The position numbers and the translations under genes were made by a program. This document shows positions 13,374 through 22,163 of a stretch of DNA of 24,301 bases, in pieces. Every line of letters starts with the position of its first letter. Within the stretch, counting starts at the first letter, position 1. Source of the stretch: Thermovenabulum sp049723235 (GTDB lineage: Bacteria; Bacillota; Thermosediminibacteria; Thermosediminibacterales; Thermosediminibacteraceae). The notes under the pieces were generated by a model. It was not told the origin of the DNA. It worked only from the letters and a program-made list of their open reading frames with translations, and made no database searches. The stretch is taken from the NCBI RefSeq assembly GCF_049723235.1, contig NZ_JBNARB010000025.1, positions 1-24,301 on the forward strand. Reading direction: 5' to 3'.

Positions 13374-13424
13374 AATCCACCTCCATATTTTTTCTGTTCA
13401 TTCTTATTTTTTTCCAAAAAAAAA

Positions 13425-13453
13425 TATATATTCCTTGCCCCTTTTATTGACAA
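13425..13453 (-). promoter_or_regulatory. Promoter for the small membrane protein pair, back to back with that of rpoB
   Basis: On the minus strand: TTGTCA (13453-13448), a 17-bp spacer and TATATA (13430-13425). The -35 hexamer lies on the same bases as the rpoB -35 on the other strand. Confidence 0.5.
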
Positions 13454-13475
13454 ACTTGTAATATTATGATAATAT
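13447..13475 (+). promoter_or_regulatory. Probable promoter of rpoB-rpoC
   Basis: A perfect TTGACA (13447-13452), a 17-bp spacer and TAATAT (13470-13475). The start would give a leader of about 155 nt. The -10 lies inside the palindrome at 13459-13477. Confidence 0.6.
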
Positions 13476-13477
13476 TA
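13459..13477. promoter_or_regulatory. 19-bp palindrome over the rpoB -10 region
   Basis: TAATATTAT (13459-13467), G, ATAATATTA (13469-13477): a perfect inverted repeat. It resembles the AT-rich Fur/PerR style of operator, but AT-only palindromes also arise easily by chance. Confidence 0.4.
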
Positions 13478-13567
13478 TAGACTGCATGATTATAGGCTTT
13501 TGAGCTCAGGTATAAAAAAATGGCAGAAAGGGAAAAATAAAAAAGGGTTTATTTTGCTCGGGAAAAA

Positions 13568-13611
13568 CCAAAAGCAGGTGGAAAAAGCAAACCTTGCTTT
13601 TGGCTATTTTT
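13568..13611 (+). terminator. Attenuator-like hairpin in the rpoB leader
   Basis: CCAAAAGCA (13568-13576) pairs with TGCTTTTGG (13595-13603). The stem extends by GGT/ACC (13577-13579/13591-13593) past a bulged T, and CTATTTTTA follows. It lies 26 bp before rpoB, between the promoter and the ribosome-binding site, so it could set how much RNA polymerase message is made. Confidence 0.55.
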
Positions 13612-13637
13612 ACTTTTATAAAGGGGTGAAAATATAA

Positions 13638-16600
13638 ATGGTACGTCCGGTAAAAGTGGGAGGACGCACCCGTTGGAGCTTTTCAAAGATAGAAGAAGTT
13701 AAGGAACTTCCCTACCTTATAGAAATTCAGAAGAGGTCTTACGAGTGGTTTTTAAGAGAAGGGCTTCGAGAGGTTCTTTTGGAGTTTTCGCCTATAGAGG
13801 ATTTTACAGGAAACCTGGTGCTGGAATTTGTAGATTACTATTTAGAAAATAATCCTAAATATTCCGTAGATGAGTGTAAAGAAAGGGACGTTACATATGC
13901 GGTTCCCATGAAGGTAAAGGTCCGCCTCGTTAACAAAGAAACCGGAGAGGTTAAAGAGCAGGACGTATTCATGGGAGATTTTCCTTTGATGACGGAAAAC
14001 GGCACCTTTATAATAAACGGTGCCGAAAGGGTAATAGTAAGCCAGTTGGTCCGTTCGCCGGGAGTTTATTTTGACCGGCAGATAGATAAGAACGGAAAGG
14101 CTCTTCACTCCGCTACATTAATACCCAACAGGGGCGCATGGCTGGAGATGGAGACCGATTCCAATGAGGTAATTTACGTAAGGGTAGACAGGACAAGGAA
14201 AATACCGGTTACCGTTCTTTTAAGAGCTATTGGATATGGAACCAATGCTCAGATTTTAGAGCTTCTGGGAGAGGACGAAAAAATACTGAGGACCCTGGAA
14301 AAGGATAATACCGAAAACCAGGATGAGGCTTTGCTGGAGATATACAAGAGGCTGAGGCCGGGAGAACCGCCCACAATAGAAAATGCAAGGGTTTTACTGG
14401 AATCCCTGTTCTTTGATCCAAAACGGTACGACCTGGCCAGCGTAGGAAGGTACAAGTTCAACAAGAAGTTGAGATTAAGGGGAAGAATCACCGGGAAGCT
14501 GGCAGGAGAAGATATTATTAATCCCCGGACGGGCGAAATCATAGTAAAAAGAGGGGAAAAGATTTCGAGAAAAACCGCGGAGCTTATAGAAAAGCTAAAA
14601 ATAAACGAAGTTAAAGTTCTGGTGGAGGAAGAGAAGGTAGTAAAGGTTATAGGAAACGGTTACGCTGACGACGATGAAGATGTATTCAGGAAGGAACGCT
14701 ATATCACCCCTTTGGATATCCTATCTTCCGTCAATTACCTTCTGAATTTGTCCTACGGCATAGGCGATATAGATGATATCGACCATCTCGGCAACAGAAG
14801 GGTTCGCTCGGTGGGCGAGCTTTTACAAAACCAGTTCCGCATTGGTCTTGCCAGAATGGAAAGGGTCATCAAGGAAAGGATGACCATCCAGGATGTGGAC
14901 GCCATTACTCCCCAGGGTCTTATTAACATAAGGCCTCTGGTGGCGGCTATAAAGGAATTTTTTGGAAGCAGCCAGCTTTCGCAGTTTATGGATCAGACAA
15001 ACCCCCTGGCTGAGCTTACCCATAAAAGAAGGCTAAGCGCCCTGGGTCCGGGTGGTTTGAGCAGGGAACGCGCGGGCTTTGAGGTGCGCGACGTGCACTA
15101 CTCCCATTACGGGCGTATGTGCCCTATAGAGACTCCCGAAGGTCCGAATATCGGTCTTATAAGCTCTCTTTCTACTTATGCAAGGGTGAACGAGTACGGT
15201 TTCATTGAAACTCCCTACCGAAAGGTGGACAAGGAAAGGGGAGTAGTAACCAACGAGATCGAATACCTTACCGCCGACGAAGAAGAGGAATTCATTATTG
15301 CTCAGGCTAACGTGCCCCTGGACGAAGAAGGGCGGTTCAAACAAAAAAGGGTAGCCGCCAGGTACAGGGACGATATTATGGTGGTGCCGGCGGAGGAAGT
15401 GGATTACATGGACCTTTCGCCGAAACAGCTGGTCAGTGTCGCCACCGCATTGATACCCTTTTTGGAACACGATGACGCCAACAGGGCTTTGATGGGTTCC
15501 AACATGCAGCGCCAGGCGGTTCCCCTTATTACTACCGAAGCACCCTTGGTGGGTACGGGTATAGAGTGGAAGGCAGCTGTGGATTCCGGAGTTATGATAA
15601 TAGCTAAAAATGCCGGCGTGGTTGAAAGGGTTACGGCAAGGGAAATAGTAATAAGAAGGGACAGCGATAAGGGGCTCGATGTTTACAAGGTTCATAAGTT
15701 TATCCGTTCCAACCAGGGCACCTGCATTAACCAGAGACCAATAGTGAAAAAAGGGGAATGGGTCAATGCGGGACAACCCATTGCCGACGGGCCCTCTACA
15801 GACAGGGGCGAACTGGCGCTGGGTAAAAACGTGCTTGTAGCCTTTATGCCCTGGGAAGGATATAACTACGAAGACGCCATATTGATTTCCGAGAGGCTGG
15901 TCAAAGACGACGTATTTACATCAATTCACATAGAACAGTATGAAGCGGAGGCCCGGGATACAAAGCTCGGACCCGAGGAAATTACCAGGGATATCCCCAA
16001 CGTGGGGGAAGAAGCCCTTAAGGATTTAGATGAAAGAGGAATAATAAGGATAGGTGCGGAGGTCAGGGCGGGAGATATCCTGGTAGGTAAGGTTACACCC
16101 AAAGGAGAAACGGAGCTCACCGCTGAAGAAAGGCTTTTAAGGGCTATTTTTGGCGAAAAAGCCAGGGAAGTCAGGGATACCTCCCTCCGCGTGCCGCACG
16201 GAGAATACGGTATTGTGGTGGATGTCAAGGTCTTCAGCAGGGAAAACGGCGATGAGCTGCCGCCGGGAGTAAATCAGCTCGTCAGGGTATATATTGCCCA
16301 GAAAAGAAAGATATCCGAAGGAGACAAAATGGCCGGCAGACACGGGAACAAGGGTGTTATTTCAAGAATAATGCCGGTGGAGGATATGCCCTACCTGCCC
16401 GATGGCACTCCCATAGATATCGTGTTAAACCCCCTCGGCGTGCCTTCCCGTATGAACATCGGTCAGGTTCTTGAGACGCACTTAGGATGGGCAGCAAAGG
16501 CACTGGGATGGCATGTGGCTACTCCCGTATTCGACGGGGCCAGCGAAGAAGAGATTTTCCAGCTGTTAAAACAGGCGGGTCTTCCTGAAGATGGGAAGAT

Positions 16601-17267
16601 CCAGCTCAGGGACGGAAGAACGGGTGAATTCTTTGACAGAAAGGTAACCGTGGGCTACATGTACATGCTGAAACTCGCTCACCTGGTCGACGACAAAATC
16701 CACGCCAGATCCACAGGGCCTTACTCCCTTGTTACCCAGCAGCCCCTTGGCGGAAAGGCTCAGTTTGGCGGACAGAGGTTCGGAGAAATGGAAGTATGGG
16801 CTCTCGAAGCCTACGGAGCAAGTTATACCCTGCAGGAGCTTCTTACTGTTAAGTCCGACGATGTTATGGGCCGCGTGAAGACTTACGAGGCCATTGTAAA
16901 AGGGGAAAATGTACCGGAACCCGGAATACCGGAATCTTTCAAGGTATTGATAAAGGAATTGCAGTCTCTTTGCCTTGATGTAAAGATCCTTTCCGAAGAC
17001 GAAAAGGAAATCATACTTAAAGATATAGATGAGGAAGATGAAGAAGTGGAAGAAACCCTCGATATAAATATGGAAGGGATGGAGGACCAGGGTAACATTG
17101 TTCCTCAGGAAGAACTGGTGGAGAACGGCTATGAAGAAGTAGAAGAGGAGGAACCCGATGAGGAAGAACTCTTTGACGAATCCTTTATAGAAGATCAGGA
17201 TATAAGTTTCCCCGACGATGATGCCTTTAACGAGGATTTCTTCGATGATGGGGAAGAGAATTTCTAA
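13638..17267 (+). CDS. rpoB: DNA-directed RNA polymerase, beta subunit
   Basis: A 1209-residue beta subunit of the core RNA polymerase. It begins MVRPVKVGGRTRWSFSKI as in Firmicutes. The rifampicin pocket at about residues 440-480 (SSQLSQFMDQTNPLAELTHK, RRLSALGPGG) carries the ordinary sensitive-type residues. KMAGRHGNKGV (near residue 897) and PLGGKAQFGGQRFGEMEVWALEAYG (about 1035-1060) are intact active-site-side motifs. The last 80 or so residues form a strongly acidic tail rich in Glu/Asp, like but longer than that of Bacillus. The ATG has an AAGGGGTG site. rplL, the usual upstream neighbour, is absent. It is cotranscribed with rpoC across 43 bp. Confidence 0.98.
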   Translation: MVRPVKVGGRTRWSFSKIEEVKELPYLIEIQKRSYEWFLREGLREVLLEFSPIEDFTGNLVLEFVDYYLENNPKYSVDECKERDVTYAVPMKVKVRLVNKETGEVKEQDVFMGDFPLMTENGTFIINGAERVIVSQLVRSPGVYFDRQIDKNGKALHSATLIPNRGAWLEMETDSNEVIYVRVDRTRKIPVTVLLRAIGYGTNAQILELLGEDEKILRTLEKDNTENQDEALLEIYKRLRPGEPPTIENARVLLESLFFDPKRYDLASVGRYKFNKKLRLRGRITGKLAGEDIINPRTGEIIVKRGEKISRKTAELIEKLKINEVKVLVEEEKVVKVIGNGYADDDEDVFRKERYITPLDILSSVNYLLNLSYGIGDIDDIDHLGNRRVRSVGELLQNQFRIGLARMERVIKERMTIQDVDAITPQGLINIRPLVAAIKEFFGSSQLSQFMDQTNPLAELTHKRRLSALGPGGLSRERAGFEVRDVHYSHYGRMCPIETPEGPNIGLISSLSTYARVNEYGFIETPYRKVDKERGVVTNEIEYLTADEEEEFIIAQANVPLDEEGRFKQKRVAARYRDDIMVVPAEEVDYMDLSPKQLVSVATALIPFLEHDDANRALMGSNMQRQAVPLITTEAPLVGTGIEWKAAVDSGVMIIAKNAGVVERVTAREIVIRRDSDKGLDVYKVHKFIRSNQGTCINQRPIVKKGEWVNAGQPIADGPSTDRGELALGKNVLVAFMPWEGYNYEDAILISERLVKDDVFTSIHIEQYEAEARDTKLGPEEITRDIPNVGEEALKDLDERGIIRIGAEVRAGDILVGKVTPKGETELTAEERLLRAIFGEKAREVRDTSLRVPHGEYGIVVDVKVFSRENGDELPPGVNQLVRVYIAQKRKISEGDKMAGRHGNKGVISRIMPVEDMPYLPDGTPIDIVLNPLGVPSRMNIGQVLETHLGWAAKALGWHVATPVFDGASEEEIFQLLKQAGLPEDGKIQLRDGRTGEFFDRKVTVGYMYMLKLAHLVDDKIHARSTGPYSLVTQQPLGGKAQFGGQRFGEMEVWALEAYGASYTLQELLTVKSDDVMGRVKTYEAIVKGENVPEPGIPESFKVLIKELQSLCLDVKILSEDEKEIILKDIDEEDEEVEETLDINMEGMEDQGNIVPQEELVENGYEEVEEEEPDEEELFDESFIEDQDISFPDDDAFNEDFFDDGEENF

Positions 17268-17310
17268 CCCTCTTTTCTCAATTTAAATATTAAGAAGGGA
17301 GAGAAACCCT

Positions 17311-20300
17311 TTGTTGGAGCTAAACTTTTTTGACAAGATAGAAATAGGCCTTGCTTCACCGGAAAAAATAAGGGAATGGTCCAAAGGCGAGGTTAAAAAA
17401 CCCGAAACCATAAACTACAGGACGCTGAAACCCGAAAAGGGAGGACTTTTCTGCGAGAGGATTTTTGGACCCGTAAAGGACTGGGAATGTCACTGCGGAA
17501 AGTATAAAAGGGTAAGGTACAAGGGAATTATTTGCGATAGATGCGGCGTAGAAGTTACCAAGTCCAAGGTACGAAGGGAAAGAATGGGGCATATTGAGCT
17601 GGCAGCCCCCGTTTCCCATATCTGGTTTTTAAAGGGGATTCCGAGCAGAATCGGTTTGATGCTCGATATGTCCCCGCGAGCCCTGGAAAAAGTTATATAT
17701 TTTGCTTCCTATATTGTAATCGATCCGGGTAATACTCCTCTCACCAAAAAGCAGCTTTTGACAGAAAAGGAATACAGAGAATACAGGGAAAAATACGGGA
17801 ATGCTTTTAAAGCGGGCATGGGAGCCGAAGCCATAAAGGAACTTTTGAAGGAAATAGATTTAGAGAAATTATCCAAAGAGTTAAGGGCGGAATTGAAAGA
17901 AGCCAACGGGCAGAAGAAAATAAGGATTTTAAGAAGGCTCGAGGTGGTAGAAGCCTTTAGAAAGTCGGGCAACAGGCCCGAATGGATGATCCTTGAGGTA
18001 ATCCCCGTGATACCTCCTGACTTAAGACCCATGGTGCAGCTGGATGGTGGGCGCTTTGCTACTTCGGACTTAAACGACCTTTACCGGAGGGTAATAAACA
18101 GGAACAACAGATTAAAAAGACTGCTCGACCTGGGGGCACCGGACATCATAGTCAGGAACGAAAAGAGGATGCTCCAGGAAGCGGTGGATGCCCTTATCGA
18201 TAACGGAAGAAGAGGAAAGCCGGTAACCGGGCCGGGTAACAGGCCGTTAAAATCCCTGAGCGATATGCTCAAAGGTAAGCAGGGAAGATTCCGGCAAAAT
18301 CTCCTGGGTAAACGCGTGGATTATTCCGGTCGTTCTGTTATCGTTGTCGGTCCGGAACTGAAATTATATCAGTGCGGTCTTCCCAAAGAAATGGCTCTTG
18401 AACTTTTTAAGCCCTTTGTCATGAAAAAACTGGTGGAGAAAAACTACGCTCACAACATAAAAAGCGCCAAGCGCATGGTAGAAAGGGTTAAACCGGAGGT
18501 ATGGGATGTACTGGAAGAGGTCATTAAAGAGCATCCCGTGCTGTTAAACAGGGCTCCAACGCTGCACAGGCTTGGAATTCAGGCCTTCGAACCCGTTCTC
18601 GTCGAAGGCAGGGCGATTCAAATTCATCCTCTGGTTTGTACCGCGTACAATGCTGACTTTGACGGTGACCAGATGGCGGTACATGTTCCGCTTTCCGCTG
18701 AGGCTCAAGCGGAAGCCAGGCTATTGATGCTTTCTACCAACAACATACTGAAGCCTGCGGATGGAAAACCGGTAGTTACTCCTACCCAGGATATGGTTCT
18801 CGGTTCATATTACCTGACCATTGAAGTAAAAGGTGAAAAGGGTGAGGGCAAGATATTCTCATCGGAAAATGAGGCACTTTTAGCTTACGACAGCGGTGAA
18901 GTAGGACTCCATGCTCCGATTAAAGTGAGAATTACAAAGGAGATAAACGGTAAAAAGCGTTCGGGAATTATCACCACCACAATCGGCAGGATAATCTTCA
19001 ACCAGTGCATTCCGCAGGATCTGGGCTTTGTGGATCGCTCGAAGGAGGAAAACTTTTTCGAGTTAGAGCTTAACACATTGGTGGATAAAAGCAAGCTGGG
19101 GGAAATAGTCGACCGCTGCTACAAAAAGCACGGCACTACCCTGACGGCGGAAATGCTGGATAAGATAAAGGCTGTTAGCTTTCACTACGCCACAAAGGCA
19201 GGTATTACAATTGGCATAACGGATATTGAGGTGCCAAAGGACAAATGGAAGATTCTATCGGAAGCCGATGAAAAGGTAGACCAGGTCGAACTAATGTACA
19301 GAAGAGGCTTGATATCCGAGGACGAAAGGTATGAAAAGGTAATAGAGATATGGGAGAATGCCACCAATAAAGTAACGGAAAGCTTAATGAACAGCCTTGA
19401 CAGATTAAATCCCGTATACATGATGGCAAACTCCGGTGCTCGAGGCAACAAACAGCAGATAAGGCAGTTAGCGGGTATGAGGGGTCTTATGGCCGATACG
19501 GCGGGCCGAATCATTGACTTACCCATAAAGGCCAACTTCCGTGAAGGGCTGACGGTGCTGGAGTACTTCATATCCACCCATGGTGCCCGTAAAGGACTTG
19601 CGGATACCGCTCTCAGGACGGCGGACTCGGGATACCTGACAAGAAGGCTTGTGGATGTAAGCCAGGACGTGATTGTCAGGGAAGTGGATTGCGGCACTAC
19701 CGAAGGAATCACCGTCAGGGCAATAATGGATGGCAAGGATGTTATAGAGTCGTTGAAGGAGAGAATAGACGGCAGATACGCCCGGGAGGACATAGTAAAT
19801 CCGGTTACGGGCGAAGTGATTGTAAGGGAAAATGAGATAATTACCGATGAAATAGCTGACAGGATAATAAAAGCGGGAATACAGGAGGTTAAGATAAGGT
19901 CGGTACTCACCTGCAGGACCAGGCACGGCGTATGTGCCAAGTGTTACGGCAAAAACCTGGCTACGGGGAAACCGGTGGAGGTGGGGGAAGCGGTGGGCAT
20001 TATCGCTGCCCAGTCCATAGGCGAACCGGGTACCCAGCTGACGATGAGAACCTTCCACACCGGCGGTATTGCCGGGCACGATATTACCCAGGGTTTACCC
20101 AGGGTGGAGGAATTGTTCGAAGCCAGAAGACCAAAGGGCCAGGCGGTTATTACCGAAATCGGCGGTACCGTCAGGATTATTGAAAACAAAAAGAAAAGAG
20201 AAGTGGAAATTACCGCTGATACCGGCGAAGTAAAGGTTTACCAGATACCTTACGGCGCCAGGTTGACGGTGGAAAACGGCGCAAGGGTGGAGCCGGGTGA

Positions 20301-20835
20301 TGAGCTCTGCGAAGGACCAATCAATCCCCACGATATCCTTAGAATAAAAGGGGTACGGGGAGTTCAGGCCTACCTGCTGCAGGAAGTGTTGAAGGTTTAC
20401 AGGATGCAGGGTGTGGACATAAACGATAAACACATAGAGATAATAATAAGACAAATGCTCCGAAAGGTTAAGATAGAAGACCCCGGAGATACGGATTTAC
20501 TGCCCGGTGAGCTCATAGATATTTTTGAGCTGGAAGAAATAAACGAAAAGGCGAAGCAAGAAGGCAAAAAACCCGCCGAGGCAAGAAGGGTACTTCTGGG
20601 GATCACGAAAGCATCCCTTGCAACGGATTCTTTCCTGTCCGCCGCATCCTTCCAGGAAACCACCCGGGTGCTTACCGAAGCATCCATAAAAGGAAAGGTG
20701 GACCCGCTCATTGGTCTAAAAGAAAATGTTATAATAGGAAAGTTGATACCTGCAGGAACCGGCATGAAAAGGTACAGAAATATAAGAATTATATGCGAAG
20801 GGCAGGAGGAAACCGCCACCTCCTCGGAAAATTAA
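17311..20835 (+). CDS. rpoC: DNA-directed RNA polymerase, beta' subunit
   Basis: A 1174-residue beta' subunit. The N-terminal zinc ribbon uses C60, C62, C75 and C78. The Mg2+-binding catalytic loop NADFDGDQMAVH lies at about residues 447-458. The second zinc site is formed by the Cys near 794 (CGTTEG) and CRTRHGVCAKC (about 869-879). The trigger-loop region GEPGTQLTMRTFHTGG follows near 905-920. No large lineage-specific insert is visible, and the length is normal for Clostridia. The start is TTG at 17311, about 9 nt after GGGAGAG; a second in-frame TTG follows directly and would remove one residue. Confidence 0.98.
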   Translation: MLELNFFDKIEIGLASPEKIREWSKGEVKKPETINYRTLKPEKGGLFCERIFGPVKDWECHCGKYKRVRYKGIICDRCGVEVTKSKVRRERMGHIELAAPVSHIWFLKGIPSRIGLMLDMSPRALEKVIYFASYIVIDPGNTPLTKKQLLTEKEYREYREKYGNAFKAGMGAEAIKELLKEIDLEKLSKELRAELKEANGQKKIRILRRLEVVEAFRKSGNRPEWMILEVIPVIPPDLRPMVQLDGGRFATSDLNDLYRRVINRNNRLKRLLDLGAPDIIVRNEKRMLQEAVDALIDNGRRGKPVTGPGNRPLKSLSDMLKGKQGRFRQNLLGKRVDYSGRSVIVVGPELKLYQCGLPKEMALELFKPFVMKKLVEKNYAHNIKSAKRMVERVKPEVWDVLEEVIKEHPVLLNRAPTLHRLGIQAFEPVLVEGRAIQIHPLVCTAYNADFDGDQMAVHVPLSAEAQAEARLLMLSTNNILKPADGKPVVTPTQDMVLGSYYLTIEVKGEKGEGKIFSSENEALLAYDSGEVGLHAPIKVRITKEINGKKRSGIITTTIGRIIFNQCIPQDLGFVDRSKEENFFELELNTLVDKSKLGEIVDRCYKKHGTTLTAEMLDKIKAVSFHYATKAGITIGITDIEVPKDKWKILSEADEKVDQVELMYRRGLISEDERYEKVIEIWENATNKVTESLMNSLDRLNPVYMMANSGARGNKQQIRQLAGMRGLMADTAGRIIDLPIKANFREGLTVLEYFISTHGARKGLADTALRTADSGYLTRRLVDVSQDVIVREVDCGTTEGITVRAIMDGKDVIESLKERIDGRYAREDIVNPVTGEVIVRENEIITDEIADRIIKAGIQEVKIRSVLTCRTRHGVCAKCYGKNLATGKPVEVGEAVGIIAAQSIGEPGTQLTMRTFHTGGIAGHDITQGLPRVEELFEARRPKGQAVITEIGGTVRIIENKKKREVEITADTGEVKVYQIPYGARLTVENGARVEPGDELCEGPINPHDILRIKGVRGVQAYLLQEVLKVYRMQGVDINDKHIEIIIRQMLRKVKIEDPGDTDLLPGELIDIFELEEINEKAKQEGKKPAEARRVLLGITKASLATDSFLSAASFQETTRVLTEASIKGKVDPLIGLKENVIIGKLIPAGTGMKRYRNIRIICEGQEETATSSEN

Positions 20836-20856
20836 AAGAGACACGCCTTAATTGTA

Positions 20857-20885
20857 TTGACATAGAAAAAGTCGGATGCTAAAAT
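20857..20885 (+). promoter_or_regulatory. Strong promoter of the str operon (L7Ae gene-rpsL-rpsG-fusA-tuf)
   Basis: A perfect TTGACA (20857-20862), a 17-bp spacer and TAAAAT (20880-20885), with TG one base before it (extended -10). It lies in the short rpoC-L7Ae gap, so the ribosomal genes need not rely on read-through from rpoB. Confidence 0.85.
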
Positions 20886-20937
20886 ATATTAGTGCGTGTT
20901 CAGGCTTTGAAAAGCAATGGATAAGGAGGGCATGAGC

Positions 20938-21183
20938 ATGTTAAACAGATTAAAAAATGCCCCCAGAAAAACCGTAGGTACCAAGCAAACCCTTAAAGCG
21001 GTGGAAAAGAATCAAGCTTCAGTAGTGTTTATTGCAGAGGATGCTGAGGAGCACGTGGTTTCAGGCCTGAAAGAACTGTGTCGCACGAAGGGAATAGAGA
21101 TGGTCTTTGTCCCTACTATGAAGGAACTGGGCCAGGCTTGCGGTATTGATGTAGGGGCAGCATCAGCTGCAATTTTGAGCTAA
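20938..21183 (+). CDS. rplGB: L7Ae/YbxF-family kink-turn RNA-binding protein
   Basis: An 81-residue protein of the L7Ae/L30e/YbxF family, which binds kink-turn RNA and associates with ribosomes. VGTKQTLKAVEKN (about residues 13-25), VFIAEDAEEHV (29-39) and CGIDVGAASAAIL (near the C-terminus) are the family marks. The ATG at 20938 is preferred: AGGAGG at 20924-20929 is 8 nt upstream, while the ATGs at 20917 and 20932 lie before or too close to it. Its place between rpoC and rpsL is the standard Firmicutes arrangement. A terminator-like hairpin separates it from rpsL. Confidence 0.92.
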   Translation: MLNRLKNAPRKTVGTKQTLKAVEKNQASVVFIAEDAEEHVVSGLKELCRTKGIEMVFVPTMKELGQACGIDVGAASAAILS

Positions 21184-21198
21184 TCCGATAGATGGTGC

Positions 21199-21228
21199 GA
21201 ATGCCCCTCTCGGGGCATTCCTTTTTTT
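21199..21228 (+). terminator. Terminator/attenuator between the L7Ae gene and rpsL
   Basis: GAATGCCCC (21199-21207) and GGGGCATTC (21212-21220) form a perfect 9-bp stem with a TCTC loop, then C and seven T. There is no promoter between it and rpsL, so rpsL expression needs read-through. Confidence 0.88.
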
Positions 21229-21254
21229 AATTCTTTGGAAGGAGGTGTAAAGGT

Positions 21255-21629
21255 ATGCCGACAATGAATCAGCTGGTGAGAAAGGGCAGGGAGAAGGTAA
21301 CCAAAAAATCCAAGTCACCTGCACTCAAAGGGAACCCGCAGAAACGCGGTGTTTGCACCGTTGTAAAGACAACTACTCCAAAGAAGCCAAACTCTGCTTT
21401 GAGAAAGATTGCCAGGGTGAGGCTAACAAACGGTATTGAAGTTACCGCATATATCCCGGGCATTGGTCATAACCTTCAGGAGCACTCGGTAGTTTTAGTA
21501 AGAGGCGGCAGGGTTAAAGACTTGCCGGGTGTAAGATACCACATTATCCGCGGGGCTCTCGATGCTGCTGGAGTAGCCAACAGGAGACAGGGTAGATCTC
21601 TATACGGTGCGAAAAGACCAAAGTCATAA
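21255..21629 (+). CDS. rpsL: 30S ribosomal protein S12
   Basis: A 124-residue S12 protein of the decoding centre. TTTPKKPNSALRKIARVRLTN carries the usual lysine of the streptomycin site, so no resistance mutation is seen there. GGRVKDLPGVRYH includes the Asp that RimO methylthiolates in many bacteria. The C-terminus is GRSLYGAKRPKS. The ATG follows GGAAGGAGGTG. The rpsG gene starts 15 bp downstream. Confidence 0.98.
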   Translation: MPTMNQLVRKGREKVTKKSKSPALKGNPQKRGVCTVVKTTTPKKPNSALRKIARVRLTNGIEVTAYIPGIGHNLQEHSVVLVRGGRVKDLPGVRYHIIRGALDAAGVANRRQGRSLYGAKRPKS

Positions 21630-21644
21630 TAAGGAGGGAAGAGG

Positions 21645-22118
21645 ATGCCAAGGAAAGGGCACGTTAGAAGGCGCGAAGTTGCTGAAGATCCCATTTATAA
21701 AAGCAAACTGGTTACGAAGCTCATTAACAAACTGATGTACGATGGCAAAAAGAGCATCGCGCAGAGGGCTTGCTATGAGGCCTTCGAAATTATAAGGCAA
21801 AAGACGGGTAAGGACCCCATGGAAGTTTTTCAGGAAGCTTTGAAGAATGTCATGCCCGTGCTTGAGGTTAGGCCGCGCAGGGTAGGAGGTGCTACCTACC
21901 AGGTTCCAATGGAAGTTCCGGAAAACCGCAGGTTATCCCTTGGGATTCGCTGGCTGGTAGATTACGCCCGCCAGAGGACCGATAAAAAGACCATCAGGGA
22001 AAAGCTCGCTGCAGAAATAATGGATGCGGCCAACGGTGCGGGTGGAGCCGTTAAGAAGAAGGAAGAAACCCACAGAATGGCAGAAGCCAACAGGGCATTT
22101 GCACATTACCGGTGGTAA
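21645..22118 (+). CDS. rpsG: 30S ribosomal protein S7
   Basis: A 157-residue S7 that nucleates assembly of the 30S head. It begins MPRKGHVRRREV and includes MYDGKKSIAQRACYEAF, VRPRRVGGATYQVPMEV and the C-terminal ETHRMAEANRAFAHYRW, all standard. The ATG has AAGGAGGG upstream. It lies between rpsL and fusA as in the classic str operon; in E. coli S7 represses translation of this operon, but no equivalent site was recognised here. Confidence 0.98.
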   Translation: MPRKGHVRRREVAEDPIYKSKLVTKLINKLMYDGKKSIAQRACYEAFEIIRQKTGKDPMEVFQEALKNVMPVLEVRPRRVGGATYQVPMEVPENRRLSLGIRWLVDYARQRTDKKTIREKLAAEIMDAANGAGGAVKKKEETHRMAEANRAFAHYRW

Positions 22119-22163
22119 TTTTTTGGTACCCAGGCTATTTTGCAGGAGAAAGGGGTGGAAAGA

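Noticed and set aside
13198..13401. 67-codon minus-strand ORF overlapping small membrane gene A
   Set aside because: Its frame is charged and unlike anything known, it has no SD at its ATG, and it conflicts with the two overlapping ORFs that have strong SDs and resemble each other.
15033..15776. 247-codon antisense ORF inside rpoB
   Set aside because: It lies wholly inside a highly conserved gene, has no clear SD or domain, and is explained by the codon pattern of rpoB on the other strand.
19185..19940. 251-codon antisense ORF inside rpoC
   Set aside because: Same reason: a Ser/Ile-rich shadow of rpoC codons, without a start signal or recognisable motif.
19932..20183. Plus-strand 83-codon ORF in another frame of rpoC
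   Set aside because: Gly/Arg-rich frame-shifted reading of the conserved CAKCYGKN...GEPGTQLT segment; not a gene.
20841..20899. ACACGC/GCGTGT inverted repeat flanking the str promoter
   Set aside because: Only 6 bp with a long gap; expected by chance and not needed to explain anything.
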